Origin: Ichthyophis bannanicus
Lineage: Eukaryota > Chordata > Amphibia > Gymnophiona > Ichthyophiidae
NCBI GenBank assembly: GCA_033557465.1
Contig: CM066048.1
Span: forward strand, 18,576,305 to 18,640,304
DNA length: 64,000 nt
Direction of reading: 5' to 3'
Position numbers and translations under genes: made by a program. The notes beneath the pieces were generated by a model. That model was given only the letters and a program-made list of their open reading frames with translations, was not told where the DNA came from and did no database searches. Every line of letters begins with the position of its first letter. Positions within the stretch are counted from its first letter, which is position 1. Positions 11,656-22,351 of the stretch are shown here, piece after piece.

Positions 11656-12620
11656 TGCTTATTATTTAGAAGGATTTACAGTATATTCCAGCACAACAAC
11701 CTAGGCAGACTACAAAATAACTTGGCTTACAATACTCAAAAACATGAAACAAATGAAAAAAATCTAAAGAACTAAAAATAAACTAACAACAAAATAAAAA
11801 TAGCAATAGCTAAATAAAAATAAATGAATAAAAAAGAAAATAAAGTAAAATAAACTATCTAACTAAACCACTGCATATGCTTATTCAGAAAAGGTAGGTC
11901 TCAAGCTGTTTCCTAAACACTTTTATATCAGACAAGAGGCGTATCTCTACCGGAAGTGAATTCCAGAGCTTAAGTGCTTCCATAGAAAACATCCTCCGCC
12001 TAAACTCGCAGAAGTGCATCTCATAAAATGACGGCATTTCCAAATAGTCTGAGAGTGCAAAGTGCGTGGCAAACAAAAAATTCTCAAAACCATTGAAAAA
12101 CACTGTGGTGCTACATGATTAAGAGATTTAAAAACAAAAAGCAGAATCTTATACTGGTTACCTATTAAATGGCGTATTATTTATAACTGCTGCAAGACAG
12201 GCATAATATGTTTGAAGTGACTTACTCCTGTAATAACTTGCGCAGCAGTGTTTTGCATTAATTGTAATAACTGAATCACTCTTGTGGGCAAACCTAAAAA
12301 TAAACTGTTACAATAATCGCTAAGAGTTTGCACTACTGTGCAAAAATTATTTTCCGCTAAGGATGGTTTAAATCTGCAAATGATATTCAATTTTAAAAAA
12401 GCAGTCTTAGATAATCTTTGAATATGAGGGACTAATGATAATTGGCTATCCAAAATCAAACCTAAATCCCTAACTTGAGTAGAGACAGGAAGGATTCAGT
12501 CGTCAACTTTTAACTGTACTGAAGTCAATGGAGAAGAATCCCAAGACAAATATAAAATATCTGTCTTACCAACACTGAGCATAAACTTGCTGAGCTTAGC
12601 CTGTCTCTGATGACATGTAT
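11656..12620 (-). mobile_element. L2-family LINE, 3' part
   Basis: Minus-strand reading gives the C-terminal part of an L2-type RT: LQLMQNTAAQVITG at about 12240, SDYCNSLFLGLP at about 12300, and the ending ALKLWNSLPVEIRLLSDIKVFRKQLETYLF-type segment at 11885-11980. The 3' untranslated part with A-rich tails continues to about 11656. The 5' side fades near 12620. Frameshifts make it inactive. Confidence 0.8.
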
Positions 12621-12904
12621 CCATCTAGCACCTTATTTTGCTGGTTATATAGCAAGCAAGCTGACTGAAAAATGCAATCCTTTAAGAAAAACAGAATATA
12701 TTTTGGAAGCTAATTAACCATCCTTTCCTGATGTACCTGAAACATTGAATAGAAATTAACTCCAAAATAAGGTTTAGTGAAAGACTGGCCAGGATTCACA
12801 TCATAGTCCTGGACTTCCTTCAGTCTCCACACAGTAAAAAAAAACATGAGAAAAATATCACCCTTAAGAGGAGTGACAGAAAAATCAGCTCAGTGGCTGA
12901 GTAG

Positions 12905-14022
12905 GACATTGGAATGCTACAAGATGCTCAAGGATCTATGTTGCATGATACTCAAAAGATCAAGAAAAGAAAGGATCCCACATGCCAGCAAGATTCTTCT
13001 CAAGATTATTCAGCAGAGACTACAACCATACCTGGAACAAGAACTGTCGGAAGTGCAAGCAGGGTTCAGGACGGAACGAGGAGAAACAGAATAGTTTAAA
13101 ATCAAAGGTGTTTGACAAGGCTGCATACTTTCCCCTACCTGTTTAATTTATATGCACAACAAACCATCAGAGAAGCAGGACTCTATGAAGACCACTGAGG
13201 TGTGAAGATTGATGAGTCTTCCACCAACAACCTTCGCTAAGCTGATACCACATTATTGGCTGAAAGTGAAGATGATCAGAAACATTTGCTTCTCAAGATC
13301 AAGGAACATAGTCTTAAAATGGGCCTGTACCTTAATGTTAAGAAGACAAAGATCCTGACAACTAGCAAAATCAGTAAGTTCATTGTTGAAGGAGAAGAAA
13401 TTAAAGTAGTTGACAGCTTTAACCTACTTGGGTCAACTATCAATAAAGAAATGACAAGTAGTCAAGAAATCCGACGACGCATTTCTCTTGGCAGAATAAC
13501 TATTAAGGACCTAGACAAGATTCTCAAGAGCAGAGATGTCTCTTTCCATATAAAGATTTTATTTATTCAAGCCACGGTATTTTCAATAGTGTCATATGGA
13601 TGGGAAAGTTTGACAGTGAAAAGATAGACAGGAAGAAAATCAATGCCTTTGAATTATGGTGCTGGCAACAAATACTGTGTATACAATGGACTGCCCAAAG
13701 AACAAACCAGTCAGTACTAGAGGAGATCAATCCTAAGCTTTCTTTAGAAGCTCAGATGACAAGCATTCAACTTTCATAATTTGGACACATCATGCGAAGA
13801 GAGAGAGATCATTAGAGAAAGACACCATGCTTGGCAAGATAGAAGGTCAATGCAAAAGAGGAAGATCAGCAATAAAATGGATCAATATAATAACAGCAGC
13901 TATGGGTACCACTCTATCAACAATAAGCCGCCTATTGAAGACTGAACATAGTTTAGGACAACTATCCAGAGGGTCACCATGAGTCGACACCGACTTGGCG
14001 GCACTTACCAACAACAGGACAA
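12905..14022 (+). mobile_element. RTE-clade LINE fragment with internal deletions
   Basis: Aligns by eye with the full-length RTE at 47941-51265. TTGGAATGCTACAAGATGCTC at 12909 matches about 49604. About 335 bp is missing after 12975 and about 215 bp after 13081. Recognisable protein pieces are KMGLYLNVKKTKILTTSK, FNLLGSTINKEMTSSQEI and RDVSFHIKILFIQA. The end at 13981-14022 matches the RTE 3' end (GAGTCGAC...GGCACTTA). Stops and frameshifts are frequent. Confidence 0.88.
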
Positions 14023-14064
14023 TGGATATTTCAATGGCACAGGGCCCACAGGTCTCCTGCTCAG

Positions 14065-14185
14065 GGTTGGCTTAACCATTAGGAAAATTAGGAAGTCAGC
14101 TAGGGTAGCAGTTTCTAGGGAACGGAAAAGAGCAGCTGTAGTCAAAACAAAACAATAGATCCTGAAAGCCACATAAACTCAAAAA
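14065..14185 (+). repeat. hAT-like interspersed repeat, fragment (copy 1)
   Basis: Shares the phrases GGCTTAACCATTAGG, CTAGGGTAGCAG and AAACAATAGATCCTGA with 51583-51700. Both copies lie just downstream of an RTE 3' end. The second copy begins CAGGGCCGGCTCAACCATTA, a start typical of hAT-type non-autonomous elements. Ends and target duplications were not found. Confidence 0.45.
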
Positions 14186-14429
14186 GCTGTCAGCACATAC
14201 CTATAACCATATGGAATGGGGGTAATTTTCAAATAGCATTTACCTGGATAAATGGCTTTTGGAAATTACCCTCATTATGCATGTACTTACAAAGCTAATA
14301 ATATTCAAAAAGTGTGATGTCCATCTTATGCATTTTTATAGGTTGTTCTGGGGTGGGTAATTTTGGGAAACAAATGATTGTTGAGTTTAATCTTGGGAGA
14401 AGGGCAAAGGGGTATGAAAGATAACTGAA

Positions 14430-14950
14430 GGAGACAAAGGCAGAAAATGGCAGAAAATTTCTATACAGAAAGACATAATAAAGTAGCGCGCCTCATCCAT
14501 GGTAAACTCTGTAAGCACTACAACATCACTGTGCCTGAAAATCACAGAGAATTACAGAGAATGAGGAGGTTATGATCACCTTGGATACTCCCATTCCAAC
14601 TGATAAAAATCTGGATGCAAGGAAGATGGATATAGTGGTTAAGGAGAAAAACACAGGAATGGCATTGATAATAGAGGTGTCAGTTCCAAACGATTATTCT
14701 GTGAATCACGTGGAGACGCAGAAGATCCTGAAGTACCAGGAAATGCAATCAGAGACCAAGAAAATGTGACAGAAAGATACCGAAATATTTCCCATTGTGC
14801 TGGGTACCACTGGCTTGATACAGAAGAATTTCCAAGCACATCTTGACAAACTACCCATACATATTACATCTTACGAACTCTAGAAGGAGGCGCTCTTTGG
14901 CATAATGCAAGTATTACGCCGAGCCTTAGCAGTAAATTTGAGAGATTGAG
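14430..14950 (+). pseudogene. Decayed C-terminal fragment of an RT-type LINE protein, possibly with a restriction-like endonuclease
   Basis: The plus frame reads RHNKVARLIHGKLCKHYNIT, then ITLDTPIPTDKNLDARKMD, then ALIIEVSVPNDYSVNHVE and KILKYQEMQSETKKM. A TGA follows where W would fit. PIVLGTTGLIQKNFQAHLDK continues it, then a TAG stop and EALFGIMQVLRRALAVN. The spacing of D, IVV and ALIIEVSVP resembles the PD-(D/E)XK-like core at the C terminus of LINEs that use restriction-like endonucleases. That assignment is inference. At least two in-frame stops show it is dead. Confidence 0.5.
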
Positions 14951-15183
14951 ATTGTACTCCCCATGCCCTGGCTTAGAAGTGAAGTTCACACCTGTCATGG
15001 TATGAACAAAACTATTCCATTTGGAGAACTGCCCCTGAAATTTAGCCTAGGGTGTCTAATCCCTTTACACTAGCCCTGCTCCAAAGGAGGCTGCAGAAAT
15101 TTATATGGAGACATAGGAAAAGACGGCAAATAAAGACCATACAGCCTATCCAGTCTGCCCATCATCCATAGGAACTAGAATAT

Positions 15184-15791
15184 AAGATATGTCATACTGG
15201 GTCAGACCAAGGTCCATCAAGCCCAGTATTCTGTTTCCAACAGTGGCCAATTTAGGTCATACGTACCTAGCAGTTTCCCCAAGGGACACAGGTTCCACAA
15301 TGCTTGTATTGGTTCAAGCATTGATATCCTGGGTCCCTTCTTAATAATGGTTTATGGACCTTTCCTCCAGGAACTTGTCCAAACCCTTTTTAAACCCAGC
15401 TACACTAACAGCGTTTACTACATCCTCCGGTAACAAATTCCAGAGTTTGATTACATGTTGAGTGAAAAAATATTTTCTTTATTAGTCTTAAATAGTTTAT
15501 CCTGTAGCTTCATTTCATGTCCCCTAGTCTTTCTATATTCTTATGATGTAAACAATCGATCTACGTTTACCCGTTCCACTCCGTTCATTAATTTATACAC
15601 CTCTATCATATCTCCACTCAGCCGTCTCTTTTCCAGGTTGAAGAGCCCCAACCTTCTTAGCCTTTCTTCATAGGAGTATCCTTCCATCCCCTTTACCATT
15701 TTGGTGGCTCTTCTCTGCACCTTTTCTAATAACGCTATATCCTTTTTAAGATACGGAGACCAGGATTATACACAATATTCAAGGTGCGGTC
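15184..15791 (-). mobile_element. CR1 LINE 3' end (part 1), interrupted by solo LTR-1
   Basis: The phrases CATACTGGGTCAGACCAAGGTCC and TCATAGGAGTATCCTTCCATCCCC match the CR1 3' end at 61930-62580 and, reversed, the copy at 41643-42243. At 15791 the CR1 sequence stops in AAGGTGCGGTC and resumes at 17374 after the LTR with GGTCGTACCATGG, so the LTR landed in a pre-existing CR1. Confidence 0.9.
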
Positions 15792-17373
15792 TGTCAGACG
15801 GCTGCCTAGGGTGAGAACTTACACAATCTTGACGATGCATATATTCATATGATTCTTGCAAGGTATTGTGGGTATTGTAGTTCATTCACTCCCAAACACA
15901 GCTGATGACAATAATTTGAGTTGTGAAACCAAGTGGTAAGATCAATAAAATACTTCTTTTATTGATGGGGTTTAATTCACCCAGCACATGTATGCTTGAT
16001 AGCACTATAAATGAGGTTACTTGCTTGCAGTGTTTAAAATGGATAACAAAAAGTCACAAAGTAAACCAGAAAACAACCTTCAGCTTGTCAGGCAATTAGC
16101 TAATGTTTTCTTAGCAAATAATTACCAAATACAAAGGCACAAAGAAAAGAATAAACTTTGCTGGTTAGGTTAACTTCTGCTTATTTTCCACGCAGATCTC
16201 AGCAGTGATTCTCCCTTGCTCACACACACAATCAGGTGCAGCCCTAATTACTATCAATGGACCAGCTGAAAGCCTTTAGCTGGCTGGCTGCTACTGTGTG
16301 AGCCCAAATCCTGCTTTAAGAGCTGTTTGCAGTGGAAATAAAGAACAAAGTTAGGTTTCTTTGTGATGGCTGATGTGTTTGCTCACAGAAAGCTAGCATT
16401 TAGATAGAGAACAGTCCATATAAATAGTTTCATCTGCTGTATCTCCCCCTTCATCAACAATCATAGGGTCAATATCATACATTGGCACAGATGAGTCTTT
16501 CATTAAGGCACTATCATGAGAATGCTTATTCCCTTGCTGCCATTCTCTATTATAGATAGGGTCTGGATCAGTGTTCATACCTGAGCCTCTCCTGCTATCA
16601 TTATTCCTCTCTGTATAGCCTGGCCAATATGTAATCCAATTCTGATGTCCAGCCTTCCAATCTTGATCCCTGGACACTGGATCTTCTCTCACATACCTTC
16701 TGGCCTTGGTCTGAAAGTCCCTTCCACATGCAGTCTTCTCTCTTCCAGGTAGCCACTGGTGATTCCTATCTCTGCCACTCCATTCCTCTGGCTGAATCCA
16801 GTCCAATGGACTCTGCTGGCCTTTGGAATACCTCCCAGTATGAGTACTGCCTTGGAATCTCCCAGACCTTCCAATGGCCTTTCTTCTCTTCCTTCCAGAG
16901 AGTTTCCTTCTCTCTCTATCTGCTTGGCTTGGCTTCTGTTTCTCCAGGTGATACTGGTGCTTGTAGCCATTGCTGAAGCTCTCCCCTCTGTATCTCTTCC
17001 TGAAGCTGTTCTTGAAACTGTTGCTGAAACTGTTCTTGAAGTTCTCCCTTAAGCTGTTATCTGAAGAATAAGCTCTATTCTTATTCTTTCCTAATGTGTG
17101 CTGCTCCCTAACACAGCGCAGCTGTGTTGAATCAGGCCCTGCCCTTTGAGATGAGTGCTTAGGGATTACCTCATAGCTCTCTTGATTGCACACACATTCT
17201 CTCACTTCAGCCCCTCTCATGGCTGCTGGAAACCTGGTGCATTCTGGGACTGGTAGTCTTTTATGTGAAAACTCTGTTTTCTTGCTTCTACCAGAACTGA
17301 CAGGTTGCTTGTTCAGAGTCACATCATCTTTTCTATAGCTCCTACCTGAGCTATGATAAGCTTCCTTATCACA
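15792..17373 (-). mobile_element. Solo LTR-1 of an LTR retroelement (1582 bp)
   Basis: The element starts TGTCAGACGGCTGCC and ends CTTATCACA in plus orientation. It thus has the TG...CA ends of an LTR, without further terminal inverted repeat. It is flanked by a perfect 4-bp target duplication GGTC (15788-15791 and 17374-17377) inside a CR1 copy whose uninterrupted sequence is visible at 62551. Its sense strand is minus, judged from the second copy and from AATAAA-type signals near the TGTCAGACGG end. No internal retroviral genes are present, as expected for a solo LTR formed by recombination. The family cannot be named; 4-bp duplications fit gamma-type endogenous retroviruses and some Ty3/gypsy elements. 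Most of it is occupied by a 309-codon ORF. Confidence 0.85.
16393..17322 (-). CDS. LTR-internal ORF, 309 residues, unknown function
   Basis: An uninterrupted 309-codon frame starting 51 bp inside the LTR 5' end (ATG at 17322-17320) and ending about 600 bp before the LTR 3' end. I do not recognise the protein. Residues 1-75 are mixed and contain KRLPVPECTRFPAAMRGAEV. Next comes an F/N/S/K repeat (FKNSFSNSFKNSFRKRY). The middle is strongly basic (RKLSGRKRRKAIGRSGRF) and W/R-rich (DWKAGHQNWITYWPGY). The C terminus is acidic (IDPMIVDEGGDTADETIYMD). No signal peptide or membrane helix is obvious. The second LTR at 18057-19577 keeps the same frame with only length changes in multiples of three, which argues for past coding function. 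Position in the upstream LTR part recalls LTR-encoded accessory ORFs of some retroviruses, such as sag of MMTV, but there is no sequence evidence for that relationship. Confidence 0.6.
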   Translation of the reverse strand: MTLNKQPVSSGRSKKTEFSHKRLPVPECTRFPAAMRGAEVRECVCNQESYEVIPKHSSQRAGPDSTQLRCVREQHTLGKNKNRAYSSDNSLRENFKNSFSNSFKNSFRKRYRGESFSNGYKHQYHLEKQKPSQADRERRKLSGRKRRKAIGRSGRFQGSTHTGRYSKGQQSPLDWIQPEEWSGRDRNHQWLPGREKTACGRDFQTKARRYVREDPVSRDQDWKAGHQNWITYWPGYTERNNDSRRGSGMNTDPDPIYNREWQQGNKHSHDSALMKDSSVPMYDIDPMIVDEGGDTADETIYMDCSLSKC

Positions 17374-17535
17374 GGTCGTACCATGGAACGATACAGAGGC
17401 ATTATAATATCTTTTGTTTTATTTTCCATTCCTTTCCTTATGATACCTAGCATTCTATTTGCTCTCTTTGCCGCCGCTGCACACTGGGTGGAGGGTTTCA
17501 ACATGCTATCCACGATGACATTAAGCTCTACAATC
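17374..17535 (-). mobile_element. CR1 LINE (part 2, after solo LTR-1)
   Basis: Continues the CR1 of 15184-15791. Minus-strand residues MLKPSTQCAAAAKRANRM and GIIRKGMENKTKDIIMP are typical CR1 RT C-terminal sequence and match 62990-63060. Confidence 0.9.
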
Positions 17536-17945
17536 CCTTCCCCTTCCTCACAGGTCCTTTGTACTTATCCCATGCTTTCTTGAATTCAGATACAGTTCTC
17601 ATCTCTACCACCTTTACCGAGAGGTTGTTCCATACATCCAGCACCCTTTCCATAAAGACATATTTCCTCAGATTACTCCCAAGTCTATCTCCTTTCACCT
17701 TCAATTTATGACCTCTCATTCCAGAGCTTCCTTTCAAACGAAAGAAGCCCACCTCCTGTGCATTTTTACCATGGATATATTTAAAAGTCTTCCTTCTCCT
17801 GTCTTTCCACAAAAGTATTCATATTGTCATTAAGTCTTTCCCCATATGCTTTATGATCATATGACCATTTTAGTAGCCACCCTCTGACTGACTCCATCCT
17901 GTTTATATCCTTTTGAAGGTACAGACTCAAGAATTGTACACAGTC
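17536..17945 (-). mobile_element. CR1 LINE of a second subfamily, 3' end
   Basis: Matches the DIRS-A insertion at 1390-1810. Minus-strand residues include GDMIEMFKYLRG-like MWKDRRRKTFKYIHGKN, MRVKGDR-like LKVKGDRLGSNLRKY and WNNLSVKVVEMRTVSEFKKA. It is interrupted near 17946 and appears to continue at 19757-19940, so a composite insertion including solo LTR-2 lies between. Confidence 0.85.
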
Positions 17946-18056
17946 AGGGCCAGTTTTAGGGGGCTCTGCACTAGAGAGAGCTACTGGATTTTTAAAGAGT
18001 TTACAGAACAAAAGGCTAGTAAAATTTCTTTAGAAATATAGTTGTGTTTTATATAT
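17946..18056. repeat. Unclassified sequence left of solo LTR-2
   Basis: Begins TCAGGGCCAGTTTTAGGGGG, which looks like the end of a hAT-type element, and separates the two halves of a CR1 copy together with 19582-19756. The far end was not found with a convincing inverted repeat. Confidence 0.35.
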
Positions 18057-19577
18057 TGTGATAAGGAAGCTTATCATAGCTCAGGAAGGGGCTATAGAAA
18101 AGGTGAAGTGTCTCTGAACAAGCAACCTGTCAGTGCTGGTAGAAATGAGAAAACAGAATTTTGCCATAAAAGACTACCAGTCCCAGAATGCACCAGGTTT
18201 CCAACAGCCATGAGAGGAGCTGAAGTGAGAAAACGTGTGTTCAATCAAAAGGGCTATGAGGTAATCCCTAAGCACTCATCTCAAAGGGCAGGGCCTGATT
18301 CAGCACAGCTGCGCTGTGTTAGGGAGGAGCACTCATCAAGGCAGAATAAGAGTAGAGTTTATTCTACAGATGACCATCTTCATGATCACCTTGGATATCC
18401 AGAGAAGGATCATCAGTTTCATCTGAAGGATTAGCAGAAGCAGAAGCCAAACCGGACGGACAGAGAAGGAAATAGACCCTCTGGAAGAAAGAGGAGAAAA
18501 GCCTTTGAGAGGTCTAGAAGAGTCCAAGGCAGTACGTATACTGGGAGGTATTCCAAGGGCCAGCATACACCATTGGACTGGGGAAAGCCAGAGGAATGGT
18601 GCTGCAGAACTAGGAATCACCAGAGGCTACCTGTGAGGGAGACGGCTGCACGTGGAAGGGACCCTAAGACCTGTGCCAGAAGGTATGTGAAGAGAGATCC
18701 AGTGTCCAGGGATCTAGATTGGAAGGCTGGACATAAGAACTGGACTACATACTGGCCAGGCTATATAGAGAGGAACTCTAGCAGAAATGGAAGCTCAGGT
18801 ATGAACACTGATCTATGCCCTAGCTATAACCTTGAAGGACAGCAGGGAAACCAGTATTCTCCTGAAAGTGCTCCATTGAGAGATTCATCTGTGCCAATTC
18901 ATGATATTGAACCCATGCTTGTTGATGAAGGGGGAATATTAGCAGATGAAGATTCTGTTTACATGGACTGCTCTCTATCCAAACTCTGTTGGTAACTTTC
19001 TGTTTCAAAGTACAGCAACCATCACAAAGAAAATACAAACTTGTTCTTTATTCTAATCAGAAAAGCTCCTGAAGCAGGATTTGACCTACACAGTAACAGC
19101 AAACCAGCTAAGGGGTTTCAGCTGGTGACTGTTAGCAATTGAGCCTGCCTAATTGCTTGTGAGCTAGGAGAGAATCACTTCTGAATCTATGTGGGAAGTG
19201 ATCAGAAGTTAACCTGACAAGAACAGTTTATTTATTTCTTTGTGGCTTTTCGTTTGTTAGAGATATGCTAAGAAAACATTAGCTAATTGCCTGACAAGTT
19301 TAAAGGTTGTTTTCCTGATTTTGATTTTGACTTTGTTTTTCCCAGTTAAACACTGGAAGCAAGTAACCTAATTTATGTGCTACCAAGCATATCTGTGTTG
19401 GGAGAAATAACCCCATAAATAAATATCTTATTGGTTTTACCCAAGAGCACAACTAAATTATTGTCAGCAGCTGTGTCTGGTGTGAATGAACTACATTGCC
19501 CACAATACCTTGCAAATCATATAGATATATGCACTTGCCAAGAGTGTGAAGATTTTCACCCAGGCAGCCGTCTGACA
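18057..19577 (+). mobile_element. Solo LTR-2, same family as LTR-1, opposite orientation (1521 bp)
   Basis: Starts TGTGATAAGGAAGCTTATCA and ends GCAGCCGTCTGACA. It is flanked by a 4-bp target duplication ATAT (18053-18056 and 19578-19581). It aligns with LTR-1 along its length as an inverted copy, which gives a large inverted repeat with a spacer of about 680 bp. An AATAAA lies at about 19419 before the 3' end. The independent target sites show two separate insertions rather than one inverted duplication. Confidence 0.85.
18108..18995 (+). pseudogene. LTR-internal ORF, second copy, broken by one stop
   Basis: Homologous to the 309-codon ORF of LTR-1. The start codon position reads GTG (18108) instead of ATG, and a single TAG interrupts the frame at 18432-18434. 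Otherwise the frame is open from 18042 to the stop ending at 18995 without any frameshift: 18042 and 18573 lie in the same frame. It keeps KRLPVPECTRFPTAMRGAEV, KHSSQRAGPDSAQLRCVREE, DWKAGHKNWTTYWPGYIERN and the acidic tail with VDEGG and YMDCSLSK. It is about 14 codons shorter because it lacks the F/N/S repeat. Many of the differences in the tail are at third codon positions. Confidence 0.65.
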
Positions 19578-19581
19578 ATAT

Positions 19582-19756
19582 AGATAGATATAGATATATA
19601 ACATAACATATAAACTAATAAATATAATTAAGATTAATGTGCTGTATTGAAAACAAAACAATAAGTTCAGGAGGCCACACCAAAATGGTCCAAATTGACC
19701 CCGCAATGGCTAAGGCCATTGCACTATATTAATAATTAATAGTAGTAGTAGTAGTA
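19582..19756. repeat. AT-rich simple sequence with (TAGA)n and (TAG)n
   Basis: Contains ATAG-type repeats at 19578-19600 and a TAGTAG run at 19740-19755 ending in GTACTAC. No gene is seen. Confidence 0.6.
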
Positions 19757-19940
19757 CTACAAATAAGTTTTCAAAAGAGACTTACACAAAGGCACTATCA
19801 CCTTCTTTTTCCCACTGACTATTCCTCTCCCTATGCACCAAAGCGTCCTTCTGGCTTTTGCTGTCAACATTTCTACCTCTTTGGTCACTTTAAGATCATC
19901 TGATATGATCAGCCTCAGGAGTGGGGAGATAAGCCCTTCT
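19757..19940 (-). mobile_element. CR1 LINE second subfamily, continuation
   Basis: Minus-strand residues SDDLKVTKEVEMLTAKARRT and GRGIVSGKKKVIVPLCKSL match the CR1 at 1833-2000 and continue the copy interrupted at 17945. Confidence 0.8.
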
Positions 19941-21335
19941 GGATCCACCACAGTCTGGCTTTCATCCTTTACATTCTACAGAAACAGCCTTTGCCAAAGG
20001 CTCCAGTGACCTGTTCCCGGTCAAATCCAAGGGCCTTTACTTGATCCTGATAACTTCTAGATCTATTTGCTGCTTTTGACTCTGTTGATTACCACCTTCT
20101 CCTTGATACCCTGTCTTTGCTTGGATTTAGAGGCTCTGTTCTGTCCTGGTTTTCTTCTTATCTCTGTCATCACACTTTTAGTGTATGTTCTGATGGATCT
20201 TTCTCCGCTGCAATCCTGCTTTCCGTCAGTGTATATCAGGGCTCCGTCTTGGGATATCTTCTTTTCATTCTCTATACTCACTCTCTTGGTATCCTGATCT
20301 TCTCCCATGGTTTTCAGTGTCATCTTTATGTTGATGACACTCACATTTACCTCTCTGCATCTGAAATCTCTCCAGGAATCCAGGCTTGTATCTTCAGATT
20401 GCTTGCCTGGCATTGCTGACTGGATGTCCTGCTGTCCTCTGAAACTGAACATAACCAAAACAGAGCTTCTTATTTTCCCCCTAAATCCACCTCCCCCTTC
20501 CTCCTTTACTACTACTACTACATCCTCCCTGTTTTCTCAGATACCATCCTTGAGATCATCTTCGACTCTTCTCTCTCTTTCTCTGCACACATCCAACAGG
20601 TAACTAAAACCTATATGACATCAGCAAAATGTGTCTCTTCCTTTCTGAACACACAATCAAGACCCTTCTCTGCTCTCTAGTCCCCTCTTGTTCAGACTAT
20701 TGCAACCTGCTCCTTGCTGGTCTTCCCCAGAATCATCTCTCCTCTTCAGTCCTTTCAAAAATTCAGCTGCAGAGCTGATCTTCCATCAGTGTTGCTATGC
20801 TCATATAGCCCCTCTTCTCAAGTCACTTCATTGGCTCCCTATCCATTTCCTCATCCGGTTCAAACGTCTCCTACTGACCTACAAATGCATTAATTCTGCT
20901 TTTCTTCATTATCTCTCCTCTCTTATCTCTCCCTACATCCCTTCCCCCAGCGGGAACTCTGTTCATCAGGCATATCATTTTTATCTGTGACATTCTCTTC
21001 AATTGCCAACTCCAGACTTTGTTCGTTCCACCTTGCTGCGTATGCCTCAAACAGACTATCTGAATTGGTATGTCAGGCTCTATCTCTGTTCCTGTTCAAA
21101 ACCAGCCTAAAATCTTACCTCCTCAAGGCTGTTTTTGGAACCAGATCCCTTTATTTTCTGTTTGCCATCCCTTAGTTTTACTTTATCCCCTGTTTGTTGT
21201 GTTTGTCTTTCTGTCTTGAATAGATTGTAAGCTCTATTTAGCAGAGACTATCCCTCACATGTGCACAGTGCTGCATAATGCTTTGTAGTGCTATATAAGT
21301 GATAAGTAGCAGTAGTAATAGTCAATCCAGCTCTA
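19941..21335 (+). mobile_element. L2-family LINE, RT and 3' end
   Basis: Plus-strand reading gives L2 RT pieces: [20 protein letters not shown] near 19945, [20 protein letters not shown] near 20100, [20 protein letters not shown] near 20230 and [16 protein letters not shown] near 20320, with YVDD in place of YADD. C-terminal parts follow: SLHWLPIHFLIRFKRLLLTY near 20825 and LVCQALSLFLFKTSLKSYLL near 21065. It ends in the usual L2 3' segment TTGTAAGCTC and AGTGCTATATAAGTGATAAG with trinucleotide repeats. Frameshifts and stops make it inactive. Confidence 0.88.
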
Positions 21336-21764
21336 CGGATGCTCGACACATACTTTAAAGTGAACTTCTGGTCCAAGAAGATGCATGATGAAAAGAACTT
21401 TGGTCTTCCACAGACAGAGACTCATGAATGACATGGTCAAAACGTAAATGCAGCCTACAGAGAATAAAGTTTTCTCCAAGACTAATACAGCATTTCAAAA
21501 GTTAATCCTTGAAGAGGTTACTTTAAAAGCATTAACACACATAAATAGTGGCATTTACACGTGTATGAGATTGCATTTACATGTTTTTTTGCCAATTTCA
21601 GAAAGCATCTATTTGTATGTGGAGATTTATAAGATGCAAAGCTTTCAAGGAGATATGATATGGGTGGGCCAAAAATCTACATGTATTCTCCATCTTTCAC
21701 AGGGAATATATGTCTATTTAAAATAATAGAGCCCCCATTTTTAGATGCATTTTGCTAGAGCAAT
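21336..21764. other. No gene recognised
   Basis: No supported coding or repeat feature, apart from being the left flank of DIRS-C. Confidence 0.6.
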
Positions 21765-22030
21765 AAATAGAAATTACACTTACCTGGTAATTGTTGTTCC
21801 TTGAGGAACTCCAGTTCAGTCCTCCACCTCTGGGTACTGTACCTCCTCCTGCAGCTTGGAGACTGGGCATGTCAAAATCGTGACATCACTGGATGTAGCC
21901 TGCTGGTCTCTCCCATCAGCCCCAGTGAACTATTGACAAAGCAGACTCAGAGGAGCGACAAATAAGTAGCTATCCTATTAACTTTATTTTATTTATTTAT
22001 TTTATTTATTTATTTAACACTCGTTTATAT

Positions 22031-22058
22031 ACCGCATCTTCCAGAGATCAGATGCGGT
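22031..22058 (-). other. L2 3' hairpin (copy 1)
   Basis: Perfect 8-bp stem ACCGCATC/GATGCGGT around a 12-base loop, close to the (AAAT)n tail. Equivalent stems at 52310-52337 and 62877-62902 have different but still complementary bases. Confidence 0.85.
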
Positions 22059-22351
22059 TTACAGTAAACAACAATCAACAAAGCAGGGTTTGTTTTACAT
22101 GGAACGTCTTATATCAATGAACATAGTATAAGCCAAACAGTGAATGCAAAATACAGAACAGAATAAACTATGTACAAGTACAAGTATGTGGGCATTATCC
22201 AAACAGTGTATGCCAATACAGAACAGAGTAAACCATATACATTTATTTACAAGTATGCGGACATTAGAGATTGAATCATCATGTATTTTCATCTATGTAT
22301 GTTATCTAATTAAGTGAGTGGGCTTTTTGTTTGACTCGATCACTTAACTAG

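Noticed and set aside
15792..19577. Interpretation of the two 1.5-kb copies as one large foldback DNA transposon
   Set aside because: Each copy has its own TG...CA ends and its own 4-bp target duplication (GGTC, ATAT), which fits two solo LTRs better.
20063..20458. 131-codon minus-strand frame
   Set aside because: Antisense shadow of the L2 RT read on the plus strand, where RT motifs are recognisable.
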